DNA of 64,000 bases from GCA-2705995 sp965661625. GTDB lineage: Bacteria > Bacteroidota > Bacteroidia > Flavobacteriales_G > Salibacteraceae. Positions within the stretch are counted from its first letter, which is position 1. Each line of letters opens with the position of its first letter. The notes under the pieces were generated by a model. It made no database searches and was not told the DNA's origin. It worked only from the letters and a program-made list of their open reading frames with translations. Positions 1 to 8,237 of the stretch are shown one piece after another. The stretch is from the NCBI GenBank assembly GCA_965661625.1, contig CBFIEM010000006.1:102376-166375 (forward strand), given 5' to 3'. Position numbers and translations under genes: made by a program.

Positions 1-194
1 AACTAGGCGTCGCTTTTGCGGTTCAAGGAAAATTGGGTGAGGCAATTAATTACCTCGAAGAGTCGTTGAAAGTCAACCCGAGCAACACTTCAGTGATGAA
101 AAACCTTGCGGCTGCATACTACCAAATTGGAAATACTGCGCGGGCTCAAGAGCTTATGTCTCAGGCTTCAGGATCAACCCAAGGGAATAATTAA
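1..194 (+). CDS. C-terminal end of a TPR-repeat protein (partial)
   Basis: The frame is open from the window edge and ends with TAA at 192-194. The visible 63 residues contain a tetratricopeptide-type helix pair: a G-x-L-x-E-A-I-x-Y-L-E-x-S-L pattern, then N-P, then a second A-A-Y-Y-Q-I-G-N helix with A-R-A. This is the classic TPR spacing, so the gene is the tail of a TPR scaffold or outer-membrane-associated protein. The last residues are Ser/Gly/Asn rich, as expected of a disordered tail. The rest lies outside the window, so no specific function can be given. Confidence 0.7.
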   Translation, partial: LGVAFAVQGKLGEAINYLEESLKVNPSNTSVMKNLAAAYYQIGNTARAQELMSQASGSTQGNN

Positions 195-320
195 TAAGTA
201 GTTCCGTTAAACATCGTACTTCTGCAGGCGTTAAGTAATGTTTAAGAAGCTAAAAAAATGAATTTTTAAGAATAGATTTTTTTGTAGTTTAGTTGCGCTT
301 TAAAGGGGGCTATTCCTAGT

Positions 321-328
321 TAAATTTG
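321..328 (+). promoter_or_regulatory. Bacteroidota-type -7 promoter element before exbB
   Basis: TAAATTTG matches the Bacteroidota sigma-A -7 consensus TAnnTTTG. A TTG at 293-295 could be the -33 element, though its spacer (25 nt) is slightly long. Transcription would begin a few bases after 328, so an ATG at 330 could not be used. This favours the in-frame ATG codons at 411 or 462 as the exbB start. Confidence 0.45.
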
Positions 329-410
329 AATGTTGAGGAAAAAGGGAGTGAAAACACGACTACTCAACAGAAGGATTGCAAGAAGGAGTCGCAATCAGAA
401 GCAATTGATA

Positions 411-1322
411 ATGAATTATTTGACCAAATTGAAAACAAAAAATCAATCAAAAACATCAGTTATGAGAAGATTATTTGCATTGCTGACAGTAGCGTCAATG
501 CTTACGTTTAGCACATATACTGTAGCACAAGATGGAGAAGATTCCACGATGATGCAGGAAGAAACCACTAAGGTGGACTCTGGAGCTACAGACATGGACT
601 CGTCAGCAGCAGCTGAACCTGTTATGGAAGAAGAAGCTCCTGTGGAAGCAGCAGCTCAATTGGAGGAAGAGCCAGCTCAAGAGCGCGGATTCCACCAATA
701 CGTTAAAGACAAGTTCATTCAGGGTGGTCCTGGTTTCATGAGCTTGGTAATGCTAGCCTTGATTATTGGTATGGCATTAGTGATTGAGCGTGTGCTTTAC
801 TTAAGCATGGCTACAACAAACACGAAAAAATTATTAGACGAAGTTGAAGGAGCTCTTAAGAGTGGCGGTGTGAATGCAGCAAAAGAAGTTTGCCGCAATA
901 CTGCTGGTCCTGTTGCTTCAATCTTCTATCAAGGGCTAGATCGTGCTGGTGAAGGAGTTGATATGGTTGAGAAATCAGTTATCTCTTACGGGTCAGTTCA
1001 AGTGGGTAACATGGAGCGTAATCTTTCATGGATTTCATTATTCATCGCACTAGCGCCAATGCTAGGATTCTTCGGAACAGTTGTAGGGATGATTGATGCC
1101 TTTGATGCGATTGCAGCGGCAAATAATATTTCACCAGGGATTGTTGCAGGTGGTATTGGAGTAGCACTTATTACAACGCTTGCTGGTCTTTTGGTAGCGA
1201 TGATTCTTCAGCTTTTTTACAACTACATCGTTTCTAAGGTTGATAGCCTTACAAATGAGATGGAAGATGCTTCGATCTCATTGGTTGATCTTGTAGTAAA
1301 GCACATGGAGTCTAACAAGTAA
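411..1322 (+). CDS. exbB: MotA/TolQ/ExbB proton channel family protein
   Basis: This is an inner-membrane proton channel subunit that works with ExbD and a TonB-type protein to energise outer-membrane transport; in this phylum related units also serve gliding and secretion machines. From the ATG at 411 (303 residues) there is a hydrophobic N-terminal helix (about 20-37), an acidic Glu/Ala-rich linker (about 45-90), a membrane segment (about 105-125), a cytoplasmic loop, and two long C-terminal membrane helices with the family signature around G-F-F-G-T-V-x-G-M and G-G-I-G-V-A-L-I-T-T-L-A-G-L. The frame is open upstream to 330, but the promoter element at 321-328 puts that ATG before the likely transcript start; 462 is another possible start. 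It heads a four-gene unit with 1336, 1749 and 2336. Confidence 0.9.
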   Translation: MNYLTKLKTKNQSKTSVMRRLFALLTVASMLTFSTYTVAQDGEDSTMMQEETTKVDSGATDMDSSAAAEPVMEEEAPVEAAAQLEEEPAQERGFHQYVKDKFIQGGPGFMSLVMLALIIGMALVIERVLYLSMATTNTKKLLDEVEGALKSGGVNAAKEVCRNTAGPVASIFYQGLDRAGEGVDMVEKSVISYGSVQVGNMERNLSWISLFIALAPMLGFFGTVVGMIDAFDAIAAANNISPGIVAGGIGVALITTLAGLLVAMILQLFYNYIVSKVDSLTNEMEDASISLVDLVVKHMESNK

Positions 1323-1335
1323 GAAATAAGACATT

Positions 1336-1740
1336 ATGCAAAATAAATTGTCTACATATGCATTGTACGCGTTGCTCGTCTGGGCGGTGGTTGTGTTCGG
1401 CTTAGGTTTCTTCGCCGAATCATACACACCAATGATTATCAGCGCATACATATTCGTAGTAATATCCTTAATCGGAACCTTAGCGGGTTCAGTTTTCGGA
1501 TTGATTCACAAACCACAAGCGATTAAAACAATTGGGATAGGCCTGGTTGCGCTAATCGTACTTGGAGGCGTTGCATACGGTATAGCTGATGATACTGTGA
1601 CAGTTGCTTATGAACAACAGGGAATAGATGGGGGCACTGCGAAAATGGCTGGAGCTCAGATTTACTTGTTTTATTTCATGTTTTTCTTAGCAATCATCGC
1701 GATTATATATTCGTCAGTAGCTCGTTTAATCAATAGATAG
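1336..1740 (+). CDS. Small four-helix membrane protein of the exb cluster
   Basis: A 134-residue protein with four hydrophobic segments (about 8-27, 32-57, 64-83 and 108-130) and one polar, acidic loop between the third and fourth segments. It has no motif I can name. It sits 13 bases after exbB and 8 bases before the first exbD, so it is almost certainly cotranscribed. Bacteroidota exb clusters often carry a small membrane protein in this position, which suggests an accessory or assembly role in the motor complex; that role is inferred from position only. Confidence 0.8.
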   Translation: MQNKLSTYALYALLVWAVVVFGLGFFAESYTPMIISAYIFVVISLIGTLAGSVFGLIHKPQAIKTIGIGLVALIVLGGVAYGIADDTVTVAYEQQGIDGGTAKMAGAQIYLFYFMFFLAIIAIIYSSVARLINR

Positions 1741-1748
1741 ACCTAGTT

Positions 1749-2333
1749 ATGGCTAGAAAAGAAGCACCAGAAATTAATGCAAGTTCAATGGCGGATATCG
1801 CCTTCCTGCTCTTGGTGTTTTTCCTTGTGACAACAACCATGGATACGAGCTTTGGGTTGATGCGGAAATTACCTCCGCCCATCCTAGAAGAAATGCCGGA
1901 TCCACCCCCCATCCGTGACCGCAACGTTTTTGTTGTGTTAGCGAATGCGAATGATCAGCTGTTGGTTGAAGGAAAGCTCATGCAAATTGAAGAATTGCGC
2001 GAAGCAGCGAAGGAGTTCATTGTGAACCCAGCTAACGATGAAGGTCTCCCTGAAAAGAAACCTGTTGAAGTTCCTTTCTTTGGAACCTACATGGTGTCAA
2101 AACAGGTGATTTCACTTCAAAACGATAAAGGAACTTCTTACGACTTGTACATTCAGGTACAGAATGAATTGGCTGCAGCTTACAACGAGGTGCGGAATGA
2201 ATTAGCGATGAGCAAATTCAACCTTTCATTTGACCAATTGCTTGAACGTGGAGAAAAAGAGAAGGTAAAAGCAATTCAGAAAATCTATCCTCAGCGCATT
2301 TCAGAAGCTGAGCCAAAAGATGTAGGAGGATAA
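1749..2333 (+). CDS. exbD: ExbD/TolR family biopolymer transport protein (first copy)
   Basis: A 194-residue single-pass protein. Its short cytoplasmic N-terminus is followed by one membrane helix (about 14-32) starting M-A-D-I-A-F-L-L-L-V-F-F-L-V-T-T; Asp16 is in the position of the essential proton-carrying aspartate of ExbD/TolR/MotB. A proline-rich stretch (L-P-P-P and D-P-P-P, about 40-56) leads into the periplasmic domain. It is longer than a typical ExbD (about 140 residues) and differs from the next gene, so the two copies are probably a hetero-oligomeric pair rather than recent duplicates. The gap to the next gene is 2 bases. Confidence 0.9.
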   Translation: MARKEAPEINASSMADIAFLLLVFFLVTTTMDTSFGLMRKLPPPILEEMPDPPPIRDRNVFVVLANANDQLLVEGKLMQIEELREAAKEFIVNPANDEGLPEKKPVEVPFFGTYMVSKQVISLQNDKGTSYDLYIQVQNELAAAYNEVRNELAMSKFNLSFDQLLERGEKEKVKAIQKIYPQRISEAEPKDVGG

Positions 2334-2335
2334 CC

Positions 2336-2797
2336 ATGTCGAAGTTTAAACCAGAACAAAAACGAAGTTTACCGGCTGTATCAACTGCATCATTGCCCGA
2401 TATTGTTTTCATGCTCTTATTTTTCTTTATGGTTACTACCGTAATGCGTGAAACAGAATTGAAAGTAACGATTAGCGAACCAGAAGCAACGGAAATAGAA
2501 AAGCTTGAAAATAAAGCACTTGTATTTTACGTGTACATAGGTGAGCCAGTTGATAAAGAAAAGTACGGTACCGCCTCAAGGATTCAGCTGAATGACGCAT
2601 TCGCTGAAGTAAACGAGGTTCGTCCGGCAATTGAGTCATTCCGCTCTGAAAAAGATGAAGCTGAAGTTCCGCTTATTACAACAGCCCTTAAGGTTGATGA
2701 AGAAACTAAAATGGGAATTGTTACGGAAGTGAAGCAAGAGCTTAGGTTAGCGAGTGCCTTAAAAATTAGTTACTCTACGCGGGAACGCCTAGATTAA
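2336..2797 (+). CDS. exbD: ExbD/TolR family biopolymer transport protein (second copy)
   Basis: A 153-residue ExbD. One membrane helix starts L-P-D-I-V-F-M-L-L-F-F-F-M-V-T-T, with the conserved intramembrane aspartate at residue 22, followed by a periplasmic domain of about 105 residues. It is the last gene of the exb cluster and is followed by a strong intrinsic terminator at 2823-2850. With exbB and the first exbD it gives a complete proton-driven motor; no TonB gene lies in this window. Confidence 0.9.
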   Translation: MSKFKPEQKRSLPAVSTASLPDIVFMLLFFFMVTTVMRETELKVTISEPEATEIEKLENKALVFYVYIGEPVDKEKYGTASRIQLNDAFAEVNEVRPAIESFRSEKDEAEVPLITTALKVDEETKMGIVTEVKQELRLASALKISYSTRERLD

Positions 2798-2810
2798 CTG
2801 TTTACATACA

Positions 2811-3752
2811 TTATAACTGATGAAGGGGGTGTTTTACATCCCCTTTTTTTGTGCGGTAAATTGCATAAAAAGTACCTAGACCAAGCATCATCATAACCAA
2901 TGCGATGATAAGCTCTTCCTGCTTTACCCCGAAGTATGCCGACTGATCTTCTAGGTAGCCGAGCTCAATAAAATGATTAATTAGTACAGCAACGGCATTG
3001 TTTACGAAATGAGCGCAAACAGGCACCCAAATTGAACCTGAAAAAACGAGCATATAACCAAAAATAGCCCCCATTACAAATCGAGGTAGGAAACCTAAAA
3101 ACTGCATATGAATGGCACTAAAAAGAAATGCAGTTATCCATACCGCAACATGTGTGTTGCGCGTCAACTTTCCAATGATGCGTTGAAGTACTCCCCGAAA
3201 GAGAAATTCTTCTCCAATAGCAGGAATAACTGCAATAACTGCCAGGTTAACTAAGAGTATCGCTGTGCTATCGGTGTTGAGCAATTGTTCCAGAATAGCA
3301 CTGCTCGTTGCTTCTAAGCTCCGCACCCAATCTTCCAGCCATGTTAACCCTTCAGGCAGGTGTATGTTACTATTCCATTCTCCCAAAAGATTTACAAAGG
3401 GCATGAGTAAAAACATGGAGACTCCACCTAAAAACAAATGCGTGCGGCGGCTTGGAAGAGCTAGTTTTAACCACATTTTTGGTTGCGTGGAAATGAGGTA
3501 GGCAAAGAGAAGGGAGGGAAGAATGAATGTTCCCAAACTCACAATGGTTTGTACAATGCGAATATAATTGGGTAATTCGGGGTTGTTGGACCCAGGAGAA
3601 GCGAGCCAATAAAGAGACTCTGACCCATATAACAGTATGCCAATACCGAGCCCGATAACTTCAAAAAGGGTTATTCCCGCAAGAATAAATCCACAGATTA
3701 AAATGAGTTGTCGCCATGGTGAGGCGGATTGCAATATACCTTTACTAAACAT
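2811..3752 (-). CDS. CPBP family intramembrane glutamic endopeptidase
   Basis: A multi-pass membrane protein of the CPBP (CAAX protease/bacteriocin-processing, Abi) family. The diagnostic motif E-E-F-L-F-R-G-V-L-Q-R supplies the paired catalytic glutamates and arginine, and the second motif F-L-F-S-A-I-H supplies the histidine; a later H-F-V-N-N is the usual third motif. About eight hydrophobic segments are visible. I start at the ATG at 3752; a further 12 codons upstream are open but only from a TTG at 3788 that would collide with dusB. Bacterial members can process peptides or prenylated proteins, but substrates are mostly unknown. It is divergent from dusB with only 35 bases between starts. 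Confidence 0.88.
   Translation of the reverse strand: MFSKGILQSASPWRQLILICGFILAGITLFEVIGLGIGILLYGSESLYWLASPGSNNPELPNYIRIVQTIVSLGTFILPSLLFAYLISTQPKMWLKLALPSRRTHLFLGGVSMFLLMPFVNLLGEWNSNIHLPEGLTWLEDWVRSLEATSSAILEQLLNTDSTAILLVNLAVIAVIPAIGEEFLFRGVLQRIIGKLTRNTHVAVWITAFLFSAIHMQFLGFLPRFVMGAIFGYMLVFSGSIWVPVCAHFVNNAVAVLINHFIELGYLEDQSAYFGVKQEELIIALVMMMLGLGTFYAIYRTKKGDVKHPLHQL
2823..2850 (+). terminator. Intrinsic terminator of the exb cluster
   Basis: A 9-bp stem (2823-2831 with 2837-2845, one G-T pair) with a 5-base TTTTA loop is followed by T residues to 2850. It reads in the direction of the exb genes. It lies inside the last codons of the convergent CPBP gene (stop at 2811-2813), so the same bases encode that protein's C-terminal tail. 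Confidence 0.8.
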
Positions 3753-3787
3753 CCGTTTACTTTCGTAATTTCGCGCCAAGTTAAACA

Positions 3788-4780
3788 ATGGTTAAGATAG
3801 GTGATATATGTGTTGGGGAATTTCCCTTGTTGCTCGCTCCTATGGAGGACGTGAGTGACCCTCCTTTTCGCGCATTGTGCAAGGAGCACGGTGCCGATGT
3901 TATGTATACTGAGTTTATTTCTAGTGAAGGGCTTATACGCGATGCAGCTAAAAGTGTTCAGAAACTCGATATCTATGAATATGAGCGTCCTGTTGGAATC
4001 CAGATTTTTGGGAGTGATTTAGATGCCATGATTGAGGCGACGGAAATCACGGCAAAAACAAATCCCGATATCATTGATATAAATTTTGGATGCCCGGTAA
4101 AGAAGGTGGCTTGTAAAGGTGCTGGAGCTGGTATATTACAAGACATCCCAAAAATGGTAAGGTTGACAAAAGCTGTGGTTGAAGCTACCAAATTACCTGT
4201 AACTGTTAAGACAAGGTTGGGGTGGGATGATAATTCCAAGTTTATTGTTGAGGTTGCGGAACAGCTCCAAGATGTGGGGATAAAAGCCCTTTCAATTCAT
4301 GGACGAACGCGTAAACAGATGTATAAGGGTGAGGCCGATTGGTCGTTAATACGCGCTGTAAAAGAGAACCCACGCATGCACATACCAATTTTTGGCAACG
4401 GCGATATTGACACACCCGAAAAAGCTGTTGAATACCGCGATAAATACGGTGTTGATGGGATAATGATAGGTCGGGCTGCTATTGGGTACCCCTGGGTTTT
4501 TAACGAAGTTAAGCACTTCATGAAAACGCAAACTCACCTCCCCAAACCAACCCTTCAAGAACGTGTTGACGTTGTAAGAACACACCTGAATAGGAGCGTT
4601 GAATGGAAAGGAGAGGGGCTAGGGATTGTAGAGATGCGCCGTCATTATGGCAATTATTTCAAAGGAATAGATCATTTTAAGCCTTTCCGTACGCAGCTTG
4701 TAACGTTAACAGATCATCAGGAACTGCTAGCCGTACTGGAAAAAATAGAACAGGAATACGCAGGTTACGTTTTTGAGTAA
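3788..4780 (+). CDS. dusB: tRNA-dihydrouridine synthase (DusB family)
   Basis: A flavin-dependent enzyme that reduces uridines in the tRNA D-loop. The 330-residue protein shows the TIM-barrel FMN-binding start P-L-L-L-A-P-M-E-D-V-S-D-P-P-F, the catalytic cysteine in N-F-G-C-P-V-K-K-V (Cys102), K-T-R-L-G-W, and the phosphate-binding G-N-G-D-I and D-G-I-M-I-G-R-A-A-I-G. The length is normal. Two AT-rich elements resembling weak -7 boxes (TACTTTCG, TAATTTCG) lie just upstream. Its stop overlaps the 3' end of the convergent lolC-like gene by 16 bases. Confidence 0.95.
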   Translation: MVKIGDICVGEFPLLLAPMEDVSDPPFRALCKEHGADVMYTEFISSEGLIRDAAKSVQKLDIYEYERPVGIQIFGSDLDAMIEATEITAKTNPDIIDINFGCPVKKVACKGAGAGILQDIPKMVRLTKAVVEATKLPVTVKTRLGWDDNSKFIVEVAEQLQDVGIKALSIHGRTRKQMYKGEADWSLIRAVKENPRMHIPIFGNGDIDTPEKAVEYRDKYGVDGIMIGRAAIGYPWVFNEVKHFMKTQTHLPKPTLQERVDVVRTHLNRSVEWKGEGLGIVEMRRHYGNYFKGIDHFKPFRTQLVTLTDHQELLAVLEKIEQEYAGYVFE

Positions 4781-5985
4781 TACTGTAACTTGCCTATGAG
4801 TCTGGCGGGCAACCATGCTGCGGCATATCCAATTAATAGCACCGTAGTGGCAATGGTTAGTACATCTTCCCACTTCACAAGAATGGGATATGAATCCACG
4901 AGCAAGCCTTCAATTTTTATAACTTCAAATTGGACTTGAATCCAACATACAAGCAATCCGAGCACGATTCCAGAAAACCCACCAATCCAAGCAATCATTT
5001 GGCCCTCTAAGTGAAAAATGCGCACAATATTTCCTTTACTAGCACCCATGCTTTTGAGGATTTTTATGTCGTGCTGTTTATCTAAAATAAGCATGGTTAA
5101 CGAGCCAATGAGGTTAAAAGTGGCGATGAGTAGAATAAATGCTAGAATTAAAAATGTAAACCATTTTTCTGACTGACTCGTTTGATAGATGATGTCGTTG
5201 CGCTGTTCTCTTGTTTCAATCCGGTATACGGGACCTAGAATTTCGGCCAGTTCTGCTTGTACTTGTGCCGCATCTGCTCCGGGCTTTAAATCAAGTTCAA
5301 TAGCCGATACATACCCTTTTAGACCCAATAATTCAGCCGCCCAATCGTAGTCAGCTAAAACGTATTTGCTATCAAATTCAGCATTGATGGAAAAAACTCC
5401 AGAAGGGAAGATTGGCTCCACACGAAAAGCACTTTCTGCACGAATAGCAAATCCTTTTGTGCGCTTTGGGGCGTATACCCTAACGGGGTCAGTAATGTCG
5501 TGCAACCTGAGGCCCATTTGGTCGGAAACTAAATAGCCAGGAAGAATAAAGTTTCGTCCGTCATCAGCTTTCAAGGTAGAAGACCCTATCCAGATCATGG
5601 TGTCAATTCCAGTCATTGCATGAAAGGTTGAGTCGACACCTTTTAAGGTGGCAAAGACCTGGTTGTCTTTGTACTTAAACATTACAGTTTCTTCAACTGA
5701 TCGCGTAAGATTAGCTACTTGATCGTGCGTAACTATCGCAACGCCAGGAAAATCATCCCAAGCAAACGTTTTCCCATAGGCAGCCTCAATCCGGAGGTCG
5801 GAATCGAAATTGCTGTAAAGCTTGATGATAAGGTCTTCCAATCCATTAAAAACACTAAGAATGACCACTAAAGCAAAAGCTCCCACGCCAATTCCAAACA
5901 TAGAAATGCGGGCAATGATATTAATCACATTTGTACTTTTCTTAGCTAATAAGTACCGCTTCGCTATGTAAAATGGAAAATTCAA
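4765..5985 (-). CDS. ABC transporter permease, LolC/LolE-like (FtsX family)
   Basis: A 406-residue inner-membrane permease of the MacB/FtsX type related to the lipoprotein-release permeases LolC/E. It has an N-terminal membrane helix (about 20-48), a large periplasmic domain (to about residue 265), and three C-terminal helices with the FtsX pattern around N-L-I-G-S-L-T-M-L-I-L-D-K and I-L-K-S-M-G-A-S. The start is a TTG at 5985: the conserved family beginning (F-x-x-A-K-R-Y-L) sits right after it and no ATG lies upstream before rbfA. It abuts rbfA directly, so the two are cotranscribed. No Lol ATPase gene is adjacent. Confidence 0.88.
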   Translation of the reverse strand: MNFPFYIAKRYLLAKKSTNVINIIARISMFGIGVGAFALVVILSVFNGLEDLIIKLYSNFDSDLRIEAAYGKTFAWDDFPGVAIVTHDQVANLTRSVEETVMFKYKDNQVFATLKGVDSTFHAMTGIDTMIWIGSSTLKADDGRNFILPGYLVSDQMGLRLHDITDPVRVYAPKRTKGFAIRAESAFRVEPIFPSGVFSINAEFDSKYVLADYDWAAELLGLKGYVSAIELDLKPGADAAQVQAELAEILGPVYRIETREQRNDIIYQTSQSEKWFTFLILAFILLIATFNLIGSLTMLILDKQHDIKILKSMGASKGNIVRIFHLEGQMIAWIGGFSGIVLGLLVCWIQVQFEVIKIEGLLVDSYPILVKWEDVLTIATTVLLIGYAAAWLPARLIGKLQYYSKT

Positions 5986-6324
5986 TTACCCCAATAATTC
6001 GTCGATATTTTCAGCATAATCGAGTGAATCGTCGATGTAGAAAAATAATTCTGGAACACTTCGCATTTGCTTACCGATAAGTTTTCCAAGGGCACCACGC
6101 ACTTCACTTCCATGAGCACGAATAACCTTTAGTGCTGCATCTTGGTTATCAGGTGAGGGAAAAACACTAAGGTAAACCCGGGCAGAGCGCAGGTCTGGGC
6201 TAACCCGAACAACCGTAACACTGATCATTTTACCAGGTTGCATGTTGGTTCCCTTATCTCGAAATATTTCAGCTAGATCGCGCTTAAGCAAACTGGCTAC
6301 TTTTTCTTGTCGAATTGAACTCAT
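5986..6324 (-). CDS. rbfA: 30S ribosome-binding factor A
   Basis: RbfA is a single KH-domain protein that assists 16S rRNA 5'-end maturation and cold adaptation. The 112-residue protein has the typical N-terminus (S-I-R-Q-E-K-V-A-S-L-L-K-R-D-L), the segment V-S-P-D-L-R-S-A-R-V-Y-L-S-V-F, and the C-terminal V-P-E-L-F-F-Y-I-D-D-S with the expected D-Y-A-E-N-I-D ending. Its stop codon touches the TTG start of the lolC-like gene downstream, so the pair is translationally coupled. Confidence 0.95.
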   Translation of the reverse strand: MSSIRQEKVASLLKRDLAEIFRDKGTNMQPGKMISVTVVRVSPDLRSARVYLSVFPSPDNQDAALKVIRAHGSEVRGALGKLIGKQMRSVPELFFYIDDSLDYAENIDELLG

Positions 6325-6394
6325 GATACAAAAGTAACATTCCCCACGTCACCGGCGGCGAGCTAGAAAGGATTCCGTGGGCGGAGATTCCTAC

Positions 6395-6402
6395 TATATT
6401 TG
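6395..6402 (+). promoter_or_regulatory. -7 promoter element directly before the exporter gene
   Basis: TATATTTG is an exact TAnnTTTG element ending only 5 bases before the ATG at 6408. With the usual distance from this element to the transcript start, the mRNA would begin at or within a base or two of the start codon, giving a leaderless or near-leaderless message. No clear -33 TTG is seen. Confidence 0.5.
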
Positions 6403-6407
6403 CACCG

Positions 6408-8231
6408 ATGAAAAACTTAATCAAAATCCTCGGCTTGGCGAAAGCCTATTTGGGATACGCGTTGCTCAATATTTTCTTCAATATTTTGGGGGTGTTCTTT
6501 TCAGTATTCTCCTTAGCGATGTTGATTCCGGTATTGGATGTGTTATTCAAGGATAATTTTGATGATATCTTGGCCTCTAAACCTGCGTCTGGGTTGAGCA
6601 TGGATACCTTAAAAGATGAGTTCTATTTTTACTTGGCTGAGCTGATTCAGAATAATGGTAAAGAAGAAGCGCTCTTGTTCATTTGCTTTGTGCTAGTAAT
6701 AATGACCACCTTACGCAACTTGTTTAAGTACTTGGCCATGTATTTTATTGCTGCCATTCGGAACAATGTTGTTCGCGACATTAGGCAATCCCTGTATAAT
6801 AAAGTACTGCACCTTCCCTTGGCTTATTTTACCGAAGAGCGCAAAGGAAACGTGATTAGTAAAATGACTTCCGACGTGCAAGAAGTAGAATGGTCGATTA
6901 TGACATCCCTAGAAGCGGTCTTTCGCGAGCCTATAGCGATCGTAGTTTTCTTAGGAGCACTGATTTATACAAGTCCATCGTTGAGTATTTTTATACTTGT
7001 TCTACTTCCTATTGCAGGCCTTATTATTGGCCAAGTTGGAAAAAGCCTAAAGAAAACATCGTCGCAGAGCCAGGCGAAATTGGGAGACCTATTGAGTAAT
7101 ATTGAAGAAACACTCACAGGACTCAGAATCATCAAAGCGTTTAATGCTGAACGCCTTTCGGAAGAACGCTTTCAGGGTCAAAACCAACAGTATGCGAGTC
7201 TTATGATTCGCATGTATAGGAAACGCGACTTAGCTTCCCCGCTCAGTGAATGGATGGGAGTCTTAGTTGTTTCAATTGTGCTGCTTTATGGAGGTCGATT
7301 GGTATTCTCAGGCGATTTATCGGCATCGTCATTCATTGGCTTTCTTGCTCTTTTCTCACAGTTAATTACTCCTGCAAAGGCCCTTTCAAGTGCCTCATAT
7401 CACGTACAACGCGGTTCGGCCTCAATGGATCGCATCAATGAAATACTTGACGCTTCACAAACGATAGTGGACCCTAAAAAACCAAAAGCACTACCTCCAT
7501 TTTCCAAGCAGTTGGAGTATAAGGATGTGACATTTAACTACAATAAAGGTGCAAGGGTGCTCGCAAATTTTAACCTAACCGTTAAAAAAGGCGAAACAGT
7601 TGCATTAGTTGGAGCCTCGGGAAGCGGTAAATCAACCATAGCAGATTTGTTACCTCGTTTTTATGATGTGACAGCCGGATCAATAACGTTAGACGGAGTG
7701 GATATTCGCGACATCAAACTTACAGACCTAAGGGCCCAGCTCGGAATAGTAACACAACAGAGTATTTTATTCAATGATACCGTTGCAAATAATATTGCTT
7801 TTGGACCAGGATCTTATGAACGAAGTGCCATAGAAGAGGCAGCCAAAATAGCCAATGCTCACGAGTTTATTACACAACTTGAAAACGGTTACGATACCAA
7901 TATTGGTGATGGAGGTAGCAAGCTAAGTGGAGGTCAACGCCAGCGTTTGAGTATTGCACGCGCAGTGCTTAAAAACCCTCCAATAATGATCTTGGATGAA
8001 GCAACATCTGCCCTTGATACCGAGTCTGAAAAACTTGTGCAGGAAGCACTCGAAAACTTAATGAAAAATCGCACCTCACTAGTGATTGCACATAGACTTT
8101 CGACAATCCAACATGCGCATAAAATTGTGGTTATCGAGAATGGGGCTATCTTAGAAGTTGGAACTCACGAGGAGTTAATCGAAAAAGGAAGAAAGTACAA
8201 AAGTCTTTATGACTTACAATCGTTTAAATAA
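6408..8231 (+). CDS. MsbA-type ABC exporter (fused permease-ATPase)
   Basis: A 607-residue half-transporter: six-helix membrane domain (residues about 1-340) followed by the ATPase domain. Walker A is G-A-S-G-S-G-K-S-T (about 402-410), the signature is L-S-G-G-Q-R-Q-R-L-S, Walker B is P-I-M-I-L-D-E-A-T-S-A-L-D (about 524-536), and the switch histidine is I-A-H-R-L-S-T-I. Members of this group flip lipid A, lipids or drugs across the inner membrane; the closest known role by architecture is MsbA. It stands alone, with its own promoter, and is followed at 6 bases by an unrelated secreted protein gene. Confidence 0.9.
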   Translation: MKNLIKILGLAKAYLGYALLNIFFNILGVFFSVFSLAMLIPVLDVLFKDNFDDILASKPASGLSMDTLKDEFYFYLAELIQNNGKEEALLFICFVLVIMTTLRNLFKYLAMYFIAAIRNNVVRDIRQSLYNKVLHLPLAYFTEERKGNVISKMTSDVQEVEWSIMTSLEAVFREPIAIVVFLGALIYTSPSLSIFILVLLPIAGLIIGQVGKSLKKTSSQSQAKLGDLLSNIEETLTGLRIIKAFNAERLSEERFQGQNQQYASLMIRMYRKRDLASPLSEWMGVLVVSIVLLYGGRLVFSGDLSASSFIGFLALFSQLITPAKALSSASYHVQRGSASMDRINEILDASQTIVDPKKPKALPPFSKQLEYKDVTFNYNKGARVLANFNLTVKKGETVALVGASGSGKSTIADLLPRFYDVTAGSITLDGVDIRDIKLTDLRAQLGIVTQQSILFNDTVANNIAFGPGSYERSAIEEAAKIANAHEFITQLENGYDTNIGDGGSKLSGGQRQRLSIARAVLKNPPIMILDEATSALDTESEKLVQEALENLMKNRTSLVIAHRLSTIQHAHKIVVIENGAILEVGTHEELIEKGRKYKSLYDLQSFK

Positions 8232-8237
8232 CACACT

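Noticed and set aside
3265..3501. Plus-strand ORF inside the CPBP gene
   Set aside because: Antisense shadow of a gene with clear catalytic motifs.
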